Of a DNA stretch of 64,000 bases, positions 1 to 11,700 are shown piece by piece. The notes below the pieces were generated by a model. It was given only the letters and a program-made list of their open reading frames with translations, was not told the DNA's origin and searched no databases. This DNA comes from Argopecten irradians (lineage: Eukaryota; Mollusca; Bivalvia; Pectinida; Pectinidae): contig NC_091135.1 in NCBI RefSeq assembly GCF_041381155.1, positions 50,294,086 to 50,358,085 on the forward strand, given 5' to 3'. Both the position numbers and the translations under genes were made by a program. Position 1 is the stretch's first letter. Every line of letters begins with the position of its first letter.

Positions 1-760
1 CCGATGAGCTGATGTGACACTACATTACCAGTGTTGTTCTAGCCTGTCTTCTTTTATGACCCATCCATGGCCAGAGTTCATATCAGGAACAACAGGTTCA
101 GAGATGTGGGATCTCCTTCAGATTCTTAGATATCGATATGCTGTTTCAGACTTCTCTGGCATTATGGAAATTACACCAGAACCACATTTTTCGAATGGTG
201 AAATTGGTTCTCCTTTGCACATTAGCTTCATAATTCGTATGAAGTACCATTCATCCATCTTGTGGACCCTTGTGCGACCATAAATGGCACATGTGTTATC
301 ATCGAGGTCATTAATGAGGCCATAAATGTTAAATGTTTTTCATTGGTCTGACTTTCCCACTCCCTGGAAGGTGCTGGTTGTGTCACATCTGGTATTTAAG
401 TAAAGAAACCATTGAAGACTCTCAAGAAAATAGTTCTCTACAGTGCTTTCCAGACTTGACGAATAGTGGAACTTCACTGCAGACCTCATATATGACCTCA
501 AGAATCCTCCTGTGCCATCTATGGTCACTAAGGGTTCACAAGAATGAGGAATTGTGCTTCATGCGAATTAAGGAGAACCAGCTCAATCCTTCGCAGAATG
601 TGGATCTGGTGTCTTTTCCATCATGCCGGGAAAGTCTGGAACATCATATACGATATGGGAATCACTAGGCTGGAAACAGGAAGAGCTCCCACATCCCTAA
701 AGCCGATGTTTCTTATGTTAACTCTGGCCATGGACGGTTGACAAGTTAGAACCACGATGG
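1..760. other. unrecognised window-edge region
   Basis: No gene can be assigned. On the minus strand, about 121-345 stays open for roughly 70 codons in a protein-like composition (it includes IYGRTRVHKMDEWYFI) and ends at a stop near 121. A second open stretch at 340-540 lies in another frame. The two do not join across plausible splice sites, and I recognise no family. It could be a decayed mobile-element ORF or the tail of a gene lying outside the window. Confidence 0.2.
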
Positions 761-1107
761 TAACCCAGTAATGTAATGTCACATCAGTTCATCAGCTCAT
801 CTATTAGTTGGCGTTTTGCTGTAATAATTCATTTTGAGACGGTAATAGGCTCCATAATATCGAACATGAAAATGGATTATTTTGAAGTCGCACTTCAGCC
901 AACTTTAAATTCAAATTTGTTAAGATTTCAATCGTCAATAGCCAGTGTCATATTCAGGACATTCTAAGACACCAGGAAACTGTAGTGTTTGTGGTTTGGA
1001 AAAAATAACAATCATATGCCCTGTATACGCATCCGATGATGTTTTGTAAACCAAATGATGGTATAACAATAGTTCTCTTTTGCATTTTTATATATTTTGT
1101 TGTTATT

Positions 1108-1455
1108 TCTACTGATTGAAAAAAACATCAAATAACTGATTACGAATAATACTTTGTTGTTAGGAAACATTTTTGCTGCGTCAAGCCAAATATGAAAAAT
1201 TTGCTGAAAATTTACCATTTTTGAGCTTAAAATCTTATTTTTTCATTTTCTGCGAACAAATCACTACATGTATTGAATTATTTGGTCCTGATATGTATTT
1301 ATTGTCCTATTGTGGTCATTTTGATACCTCATTTGTCTACTTCAGTTGAAAAATGTCAATGTTATGACTATTTTTCACATTTTAGTAAAATTCTATATGG
1401 CGGCCATTTTGATGACGTCATCACCGGAAATTATACAATGTAAACGTTGGTTTTT
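1108..1455. repeat. diverged direct repeat, copy 1
   Basis: About 345 bp that reappear at 1834-2183 in the same orientation at roughly 85% identity by eye. Shared landmarks in order are AGCCAAATATGAAAAATTTG, TTTGGTCCTGATATGTATT, TTTTGATACCTCATTTGTC and a GGCGGCCAT...TTGATGACGTCAT block. The unit is unclassified. Confidence 0.75.
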
Positions 1456-1476
1456 GTTGTTGTTTTTGTTTAAACT

Positions 1477-1827
1477 TTCTGTCCCCTGGCCGAGACACAC
1501 CAAAGTCTATAAAAGTGGTAGTTTCTGCTCCTGCTTAGCGTTCAGCATACAGGGAGTGGGACGACTGGTTCGCCCGTTGTCAGTATAATGTGACCGGGTG
1601 GGGTGTGTTGCTTGGTGTCTTCGGCGGCATGCTTCAGTGATATAGCACTATAAAAAGGGCAACAGTTCCACTATACAAGAAGACACAACACGAACATACC
1701 GCAGTCTCCCAGTACACTCACCTCGCACAACATACACGCAACACACCGCATACATGGGAGGCCGTCCTTACATGACCATAGCTGTTAATAGGACGTTAAT
1801 AAATCAAACAAAAACAAAAACAAACAA
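1477..1827 (+). mobile_element. SINE-like interspersed repeat with 9-bp target duplication
   Basis: A 351-bp unit, richer in GC than its surroundings, beginning at CTTTCTGTCCCCTGGCC and ending in an A/C-rich tail. It is flanked on both sides by GTTTAAACT (1468-1476 and 1828-1836), a 9-bp target-site duplication. I associate this sequence type with abundant bivalve repeats; that is recollection, not a search. The A-rich end and duplication suggest retroposition, so SINE-like is my best call, although a non-autonomous DNA element is possible. It sits at the junction of two direct repeats. Confidence 0.6.
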
Positions 1828-1833
1828 GTTTAA

Positions 1834-2183
1834 ACTGATTGATAAATGGTCAAAAAATGTATTAGAAATAATAGTTTGTCTTTGGAAAACATTTTTTCTG
1901 CGTTAAGCCAAATATGAAAAATTTGCTAAAAATTTACCATTTTTGAGCTTAAAATCCGATTTTTTCATTTCCTGCGTAAAAATAACTACATATGTTGGAT
2001 TGTTTGGTCCTGATATGTATTAATTGTTCTATTGTAGTCATTTTGATACCTCATTTGTCTACTACGGTTGAAAAATGTAAATGTTATGACTATTTTCATT
2101 TTATTAGTGAAATTCGAGATGGCGGCCATCTTGATGACGTCATAACCGGAAGTTCATCCCAACTTATGCAATGTTAACATTTT
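1834..2183. repeat. diverged direct repeat, copy 2
   Basis: Partner of 1108-1455. The two copies form a tandem duplication whose junction now carries the SINE-like insertion. Confidence 0.75.
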
Positions 2184-4960
2184 GATTTGTGATCAGTGGG
2201 TCAGAAGGGTTAAGAAAAATATGGTTCGGAGGTTTGGCGGGGGTGCATTCGGGACCCTCCTAACCCTTGGCCTACAACATTTTAGAATAAAACTTAAGAA
2301 TCAGTTAAATTACATCAAAACTAAGTATTTACAGATTATGTATCAGAAATATACTGATTTATGAAATAGCAGTCTATGACTTTGCCCAAATCACACTAAA
2401 ACGGTTCGTCATTTTAATTACGAAAGTTTGAAATCCAGACGATTTTACAAAACACCTTGTTAATGCTGTTACAGAATTATGAATCAGCATCAAAACACCA
2501 TTTAAACACCGTAACTTACCAACTGTATACCATGGTTTGTCGTTTGCCATTCTTGTACTGATAGCAGGTCAAGAAATAAAATTAAGCTGCAATTAAATCA
2601 AGTAATATTTTTAATAGAATATTATGTAGCTTGTTTAATACTGTTATAATACATAAATGTTTATTTTATATTTTTGAAAAGATATATTCCTAATTTGTTT
2701 TCATTGAATCATCCTTTACTGTATCAGTCTGAAAAAAGCTTACGGTCCACCTTTTGATATAATTCAGAATTACTTGAACAGAAATAGTTCCTTCAAGGAA
2801 AGGCAATTTATACCGCATGTGAATCCATAATCTTGATTATGACAAGAAGCTAATCCTCAATCGAAGTGTGTTTAAAAACAAAAATGAAATGAAAACTAAT
2901 TGTCGATGTATTTTATATGTTCTTTGACAACTATCTTATCTATAAAGTCCTTTTGTTGATTATATAGAACCATTGACTATCATTATCACACAATAGCGTT
3001 CAGCAAAGGTAAAACATATATCTTACCGTATACCAGATGGTTGTTCTTTACACTACACCTGTGTTGAGATGTTTGTTACGTCTAACTATGTTTTACATAC
3101 GGACCATACCATCTTAACGAAACATGTGATAGTGACAGATAGCTTCAGCTGCTGGTAGGTGTGTCGTCAGCGATGTATCAATTTGATATGCTCTATCATT
3201 TTGTGAAAGTTGCATGTCAAAATGGTAATAATCAAAATCGATACTGTGTCGTTTATATTCGCGAGCGGGAACGTTCGGGACCAGTTCGTCGGTATGAATA
3301 AGCTTTTATAACCATTTAGATAGCCTTAAAGGACATTTTCTCACGATATATACGTAACTGGCATTGAATGATCCACTACAGGTCATTCTTCATCCTCATA
3401 AAACACATATAGTTTCATCAATTAATCAATTATACTTCCAAGAAGTATGGTTGGTCATTTACAGATTTATTATTGTTTCGAAGTAATTCATCACGAGGAA
3501 TACAATCGTGAGTATTTATTAAGGATCTGGTTCAATTTTCTCAAAGATTAATCTCTTCCTAGAGAAAGACAAGACATCCCACAATGGCGTGGGTAAAGTT
3601 GGTGTGTAAAACACAATACAAAATGTCGACCAAACGTTTGTTAATTAATATGTAATGATCAGGGATTGGTCAGCCAATAAAAAACGTTTTGGCTACCGAG
3701 CCATGTGGAAACTCAAAGTGATAATTTAAAGGCATATCTAGGATATGTAATCGTATTCCCTTATATATATATATAACATCTATATACAGGAATGGTTTAA
3801 TTGTGACATGTTTACATGTAGATATTCGCTGCGTAATTTGAGAGCAATAGTTATTTCTACACTCATATGTCTCACCCGTCATGTGGGGATGTGAAATACA
3901 TCCATGTACATACATAATTGAATAATTGGAAATTGTAAATGCATCGGAATATTAGTTAACATCTTTGTTTAATTAATCCATATATTTTACAGTTTAGAAT
4001 ACAAAAATATTATTTATTATCCCGACAGTTGCATAATTTTTAAAATACCCCTATTTTCGCCCGTCATTCATAAGTCCCCACTAAAAGTGAAGTGATGACC
4101 CCACGTTTCCTGCCGTATTTCGGCATTGACAACAAAAGAAAATAGTTCCCCGTTTCTTATGATTTTTCACGGTCACCATGTCATAAAAACATTCATTTTT
4201 AACAAAATAAATAATTGCCAAAATCAATTAAATATATTAAACAAAGCTTTCATGTCTTTACAACATTTCTTTACATTTTGCAATATGAATCGGCGCACGT
4301 GTTCTTCTATCATTATACACTGATAATGATAAAACTAGAAAGCATGGTTATTGAGTCCATGTCAGTGCAAACTGTAAATATAAGACATTAAATGAATATG
4401 ATTGGAAAATTTCGTAAATTTCGAAAGCACTGAGTTATGACTTATATGTGTTAAAGTCTGATTTTGTAACATATGAACTGTATGTTGATCAATACCTGCT
4501 GTATACCCGCATTACGATTAAACTATATACGTCAATGTTTTGTAGGTTTCTTTTTCGTGATGATACAGGTAGGGAGAACAGGTGTTGATTGTAACAGATT
4601 CATGGCTGCTTGATTGAAACTCTTGAAGAACAACCTTACAGTAAGTGTTGCAACAACACACTCCCGTGCTGTCAATTACAGTTGCTAGTCTATGGCAAGT
4701 TATTATTGCTTAATAATGTTATTATTGTATGAAGTTCCACAAGTGTTTTTTTTTCATGTTGGGTAGTTCGATCGAGTTCTTAGCCTCTACTATATCGCCC
4801 TTGGTTTTTTCTTAGATTATACACACACACACATATATAAGCGGTATTTGTAATAGGTATAGGTTAAAATTTAGGTATATACGTTTACAGCAGTAAGTCG
4901 TTATATAACGGAAAGGATTACGTCAATTTGGAAAATGTTTGTCAACATGTGTGTATATTT
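2184..4960. other. gene-free flank
   Basis: AT-rich sequence with short noise ORFs only. I see no splice-framed exon, repeat family or RNA gene here. It lies downstream of the transglutaminase stop, so part may be 3' UTR or intergenic sequence. Confidence 0.5.
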
Positions 4961-5125
4961 TTAATTTGATGTAATGGAATGCTTTCCTAATGCGCCCGGC
5001 GGGCTAGGTTGGCAAACTGATATGTTTGTGTTGTGTCTTTTATTTAGTAGAGATTGGACGTCGGGAACAAACACTATAGTCCCCTCCGATTTCACCGGCA
5101 GGGAACTAGTACAGATACCTTATAT

Positions 5126-5184
5126 AATGCTGTCCGTTAGTAGTAAATATGTTGGTAAGTAAATCAAGTAGTAAATATGTTGGT
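5126..5184. repeat. 28-bp tandem duplication carrying GGTAAGTA
   Basis: The unit AGTAGTAAATATGTTGGTAA plus GTAAATCA occurs twice head to tail. Each copy carries a near-consensus plus-strand 5' splice site. The upstream open stretch (4974-5162) has no recognised homology. Confidence 0.6.
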
Positions 5185-5578
5185 AAGTAAATCAATTTCG
5201 TCCATTTTCAATGCATTTTACTTCTATTTCAGAATCACAATATATAATCACAAGTCACGTATATACCTGTAATGGTCGAATCATGAATACGAATCGAGAA
5301 GTGAGAAGAGTTGACAATAACCACGTAATGAGCTAAGAATATAGTTCTCTTTTACAAGTATGCACGAAGATCGTTTCCGCATATACTCGATAGGGCGATA
5401 GGCTATACTTCTATAACGTCGGCCGTCACATGTAAATTCTCCGTACGTCCATTCATACTTCTTTGAACTTTGAGTATTGCATCTGTCATACACACATGAA
5501 TGTTGAGTATTGCATCAGTTATAATCCTTGAGATGGAGTATTGCATAAGCTATTCATCCCTGTCTTTTGATTATATAA

Positions 5579-5720
5579 TCAATCATACACCTGCAGCTTT
5601 GTCACTCCTTGTATGCCTGGTATTTCTTTACATTCGAATGACACAAATATAGTCCCTGTACCTGACTTTTTCGCTGTCACTGGTACTGTCATGTGCCAGC
5701 GGCCATGAGGCTTTACGTTC
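5579..5720 (-). CDS. transglutaminase-like, exon 15 (last)
   Basis: Residues 756-802, second C-terminal barrel strand block ([20 protein letters not shown]), ending QVYD and TGA at 5579-5581. Acceptor TTTGTAG precedes it. I see no confident polyadenylation signal downstream. Confidence 0.88.
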
Positions 5721-8700
5721 CTACAAACAGAATACAGTTTCAACACAAATGACATAAATGAAAAACAAAGAATATGTGTGGTAAAGTATAGTCAGAAATG
5801 ACGAAGTTGGAATATTGTACACCAGTGTTTAATCGTTATAATTAACTTTGTACATAGCCCCCTTATTATGATAATGGAAGCTCAATCGGTGACAAGGGAA
5901 CGCTTGCAGGTGGATTAGCTATAGATTGTACACTCGGATCGACTTTACACTTTACAGAATGCAAATTTACACTAAATATAAATTGAAAATAAGATAATAA
6001 ACCAAAGTAAAGAAAATGAATAGAATAACGCACTATAGAAAAGAAAAGTATTTAAATGTGTAGATTTCAAATTGTCCACAAAAACCCGAAAACCCTCCGT
6101 AAGATGGTTATTTTGATGGTTTGAGAATAAGACTGGCACGGAGCGTACATGTTTGAATAAGAAATCTACCATCAACAATAATACAAATGTACTATATTAC
6201 ATGAACTATTTAAGGATGCTCCACCGCCGAAAGCGCATAAACAATATCTATCATTTGAACAATATCTGATTTTAATCGTGTGTATTCATGTATGTCTAAT
6301 TAACACAGAAATTTTAGCGTTCCATATACGGCATAGTGTCAGGGGTTTATTCAGGATGCAAATAATTATTTTAGATAATTTTATATTGAAGTGAAATAAG
6401 AAGCTCAAACTTTCCACTGATGGTAATAGTGTAAAATAAGTTACTTTTGCTACTGTAGTAAAAGACTAATTCATCTGCTTCTGTTTTTATTAGATAAAAA
6501 TGCCATTCGTCGGTGGTGTAGCATCTTTAAAAATCTTATAGGTATAAAATCATATATAAAAACAGTTTTAAGGTTCCTCATTGACCGGATTTGATTGGGC
6601 ATTGATTCGACACTACGTGATAACTCGTTTTACTTTTGTCGATGATTTACAATTTTCACACCTGTGATTTTATATGTAACCCCTAAAACCCCACTGGTTC
6701 CCAGATGATTAAGTAGACCGATATAATCTTTTTGTTGATGTCTGATATAGCATTCATTTTAAATATTTCAATGTAGGTATGAATAAGGTTTACGTTTAAG
6801 TACCATACCGGCGATTAAAACAGCGAAATACCACACAATGTTCAGTTACAATTTTGCAATGTCATTGAATACGTAAAATTAAAATCGGGTGAATTTATGA
6901 AAATCTAAAACGTCAAGATTTAGAAAAAGATAGGTGAAAGAAAGTTGCACGAGCGCATAACTACCCATCTGTAACATCTCTATCTTCTGCATAAATATAA
7001 TCAATAATGCGTTTATATAAGTGGTAATTACAGTCATATTGCCGCATTGATTACAGATTTAGACCGACAAAAAATACCTTCAAAATGTAACAACTAACTT
7101 ATTGATAATTGTAAATAAAATCGGCTGAAAATAACTACTCTGTGAAAATACATACGGCTGTGGTATGGGTGGAGGTGTTCCGAATAAGTTTCCTTCAATA
7201 GATACCACACAGAACGTCAACCACGTGTCATGGAACGGATTCCGAAGGATCAAATGAACATCTGTCGGCTCATCAACTTTACAGTGGCTCTGGGTCTGGA
7301 ATGTTTAATAAATATGGAGTTGGCGGTAAAATGTGCGATTTCTGATCGGGACCGGGCAAAAATCATCTCAATATGTAATAATATAATTGTCGTGTAGTGT
7401 AACAAAGGTATTTTAATAATGTGCGTGTAAATTAATAATTATACAATTTTGGTTCTTAATACCTACAGAAACATCCAGCTATAGCGAAGATATAACATGT
7501 GATGTAATCTTAACATGGGGAGATAACTCTGTCTAGACTTATGCGACTCGGTGAGATGTTAGTCTAGTTTTACAAATGCGCTTTTAACAATATGACCACG
7601 ATTTTGTGAAAAGACATTACAAGGATAATAAGTTTCACCTCATCTAATATGTATTGAAAGCGCATGATAGCAATAGAGTGGATTGCTAAAAATGGTAGGC
7701 GTAACTTATTTTTAATGCAGAATATTATTTTTTTGTTGTTGCACCCATTGTCATAGATTACAAGAACAACGTTTCCGCAGGAAATGGTAAAAATGTAATT
7801 GGCCAAATTCAACTACTGTCTAAGATATCAATGCGCCACAACCCAATTTGTTTTATTGTAAAATAAAATAACGCAGGAAAACTAATACCTAATATTAGTA
7901 CCTCACTGAGTTATTTAAATCAAATTGTAATCATTATTTGGGATAATGAAGTGGCGGTTTGTCTATGACTTATGAGACCCAAAGGATAATGAGAATAATG
8001 CTTAAATACACTTGAGTGATACTTCTAACATCGAACAGAAATCAAAATAGAATTAAACCATAGTAAGCTTATGAACTTGTCTATCAGAGAAACACGTGCC
8101 GAGTGTAGGAGGTGGGTGAGATAAGCTGGCAACTACTGAAAAAACTGGTGTGGAATGACAAGTGTCAATGTTGATATGTGTAGACACCCTTACAGTTCAT
8201 CCACCACTAGCCCCATAACAATGAGTCACTGTAAAACATTAAGTCTACTAACATTGTTTCTATGATATATTCTTTACTATGTTTAGATTTGTGATGCTGA
8301 CTTATCAATATTAATTTTAGCTGTTTCGCTCATTTTGGCATTCTTCAATGAAGCAGAGAACTATTAATGCAACTAACAATAAATACTCCAATGATACGAA
8401 ATTCCATTCTGCAACAACTATAATGTTAAACATTTACTTTAGTATCTTTAGTATATTTACACGGACTTACCTAGAAATAATAAAGACTTCAGTATATTTT
8501 CTTCTAATCAATACGATTATTGAGATGTAGTCCTTATCAAAAATACCTGTATGACAACAGTAGGAGGTGTAAGACTATAGTCCAGCGCGGCCACGGCAAT
8601 ATTACCGGTCTCTTTCACATTGGCAGTAGCTTCCACCTCAAATATCAAAAGTGGTTTCAGGCCGAGGTCGTAATCTGCCGGCGAAACCCGTAACTGGTAG

Positions 8701-11700
8701 CTCAGTACTAGAAACAGAACACACATAGAATTAGGGGTGATTTCTGACATTGACAATTAAAATATATACAGTCAATTTAGAAGAAAGAGTCAAAACATTG
8801 GCGATACACATACATGATTGATATCAAACCACTTATTCGCACTGTTAAATATAGCATAACATAATAAAGCTAAAAGCATTTAATCATCCTTGTATTCAAA
8901 CGTTAATACTGTCATCTTTTTTTAAAGGTTCTATATTTTTCTATATTTTGTAAGAAATATGTCATGAAATTTTGTAAGATAACACTACTTCCAGATCTTA
9001 TCCTTATTTGACATGAGACCTACAATGTATCATGTACTTGGACAATTGAAGATGAATAATTTCCTAGAACTGGACGAGTATTTAAGTACTGTGTGTAACG
9101 AATTACGTTACATAAAGTACTTGTCGAGGTCCGAGGATTGGTGTTTTCCTATATATACTCCTTACTATATGGGAAATAAATACAATGTGATACTAAACAA
9201 AATTTGAGTTGGATGTTTCCACTATACTAACCTTGCCTGCATTTCAGTTGAATATTTCCACTATACTCACCTTTCCTACATTTTAGTTGAATATTTCCAC
9301 TATACAAACCTTATCTGAATATTTCCAATATTACTAACTTTGTCTATATTTTAGTTGAAAAGTTCCAATATACTAACCTTGCCTACATTTTAGTTGAATA
9401 TTTCCACTATACAAACCTTATCTGAATATTTCCACTATTACTAACTTTGTCTATATTTTAGCTGAAAAGTTCCACTATACTAACCTTGTCTATATTTTAA
9501 TTGAATATTTCCACTATACTAACACTACATTGTATCTATGTTTTAGTTGAATATTCCATACTAAATTTATATATAATATAGTTGAATATTGATACTATAT
9601 ATATACTAACCTTGTCTATATTTTAATTGAATATTTCCACTCTACTAACCCTACTTTGTATCTATGTTTTAGTTGAATAATTCCTGCATAATAACCTTGC
9701 TTATATTTTAATTGAATATTTCCGCTATACTAACTCTACATTGTATCTATATTTAGTTGAATACTTTCTGCATACTAACCTTATCTATATTTAGTTGAAT
9801 ACTTCCTGCATACTAACCTTGCCTATATTTGAGATGAAGGCTACTGTACACAACCTTTTTGAGTGGCGTTACATCCCCACCAGTATATACGTGAGTTGTT
9901 ACCGTGATAACCAGATTACCAATGGTCAGTTCTTCATACTCCCGGCTGATATTGGTAACTTTAATTGTAAAATACACGTCGGAACCAACCATTTCTGACC
10001 GCTCTGACACAATATCCAGCACGATATCCTGAAGCACCGTGTCCAAACAATAATACAAAATATAGTTATACTTCACTATAAAGAATAAATGAAAATAGGT
10101 CAATATTTTCAACATTTTTTTATGATTTTATCTTAATGTTAGGCATTCAAAAATAAAAAAATATCCAAGGCTACTATCATGAAAGGAACGTTATCGCCAT
10201 ATTTTAAGTGTTCATTGAGACTATAACACAGAAATATATCAACATTCACCTGTTTTGCAACTTCGGCGGTCTCTGATTGGCGTTGTACCTTCATGCTACG
10301 TAAGGCGTTCCTCATCACGATCTCTGATTCTTCGCTGTCTGGTAGGACAGACCGTTATTAAACAGCAATTACCAGTAAAAGAAACCAATATCGTATCATA
10401 TAAACATTCCAGCTTTAGCTCATAACATGATTCCAGCTTTCAATCTTTTAGTTTCTCATAAAGAAGCTTAGTTTCCCAGGCGGCTAAGCTAGTCATTATG
10501 TATTTGCGATCCTTTTTTTGAAATAAATAATTATATTATTTGTTTTAGCTAGCGAAATTAAAACAGACACATTTGTGTCGATTTCCACGTTGACATGCAA
10601 TGAACAAACATATAGACCGAATGCTTCAAGAAAAAGATGAAGGAATTGAATTTGAGAAACAAAATTATCTCGTTTTGTCAACCTGGAAAATTAATAGATA
10701 TGACAAAATAACGGAATATGCACTCATTACCTTCCGGGTACTTGTAAAACTCCGTCAGATCATATCGGTTGGCTTCCGTGTCCTCCCCAGTGTATGGACG
10801 ACCGTCTGGGTATTTGGTACTGATCTTTTTTCCTGAACTAAACCGATTGAAATAGTATACGGAAGTTAAAGGAAAACCAGGAAAGGAGATGTTACATGGC
10901 CGCCCATGATCAATTTTAAAGTTTTGAGTACAAATGCATCAGTGTTTATTTCATGAATAAAGTATTCCCGCCCTTATGTACAGCGCTACCTTTTATCAGT
11001 TGTACTTCCGACTCCTACTTGTGTGTCTTTAATGTAACCTATATGTAACACTAAATCAATATAGTGAACAAATAAATATGACAAATTCAAATGTATAAAA
11101 ATTGTACATTGACGGTAAAGTTAAGTTCTAAAACAATACTTTGTATGTGTAATAACAAAGGCATTCTTGATAACCAAGGGCAAAACGTTTAATTTGAAAA
11201 AGAAACAAAAAATAATTGAAATGGAAGAAAATAACCTACATATTAGAATTTTCCTTGATTTTGACCCAGTTTACCCCGGCTCGTCTCTGCCAAATAGTTC
11301 TACCCGCATTCACTTCGGAGAAAACAAAGGCCGTGTCAAAAGCTATGTCACAGAGCCCTTTCCTCACGGCTGTCACTGGGGTAGGACCACACACGTATAT
11401 ATCTGTAAAGAATTATTGAGTCAACCACGGTATAACACGACCTAGTCGTGTGTACGTTCTTTTGGGGTGTGGGATTTTGATATAATTTCGTGCTTAGACG
11501 ATAGGGCAATAACGTATCGTTTTCTAAATCCAAGGTATCACAGCAAGTGGCCACACAACATACATTTGATGCTATACAGTACATTTCACTAGGTCTGAGA
11601 ACACATTTTGTATTGCTGTAAATAAATGCAGGTATAAGATTCAGCTTTTGACACGGCTTGCATTTATAGATTTGTATCTCTAGTGTGTCGTACTTTGAAA

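Noticed and set aside
4974-5162. 62-residue frame ending at a GTAAGT
   Set aside because: No recognisable homology, no clear acceptor or start context. Only the duplicated donor motif is reported.
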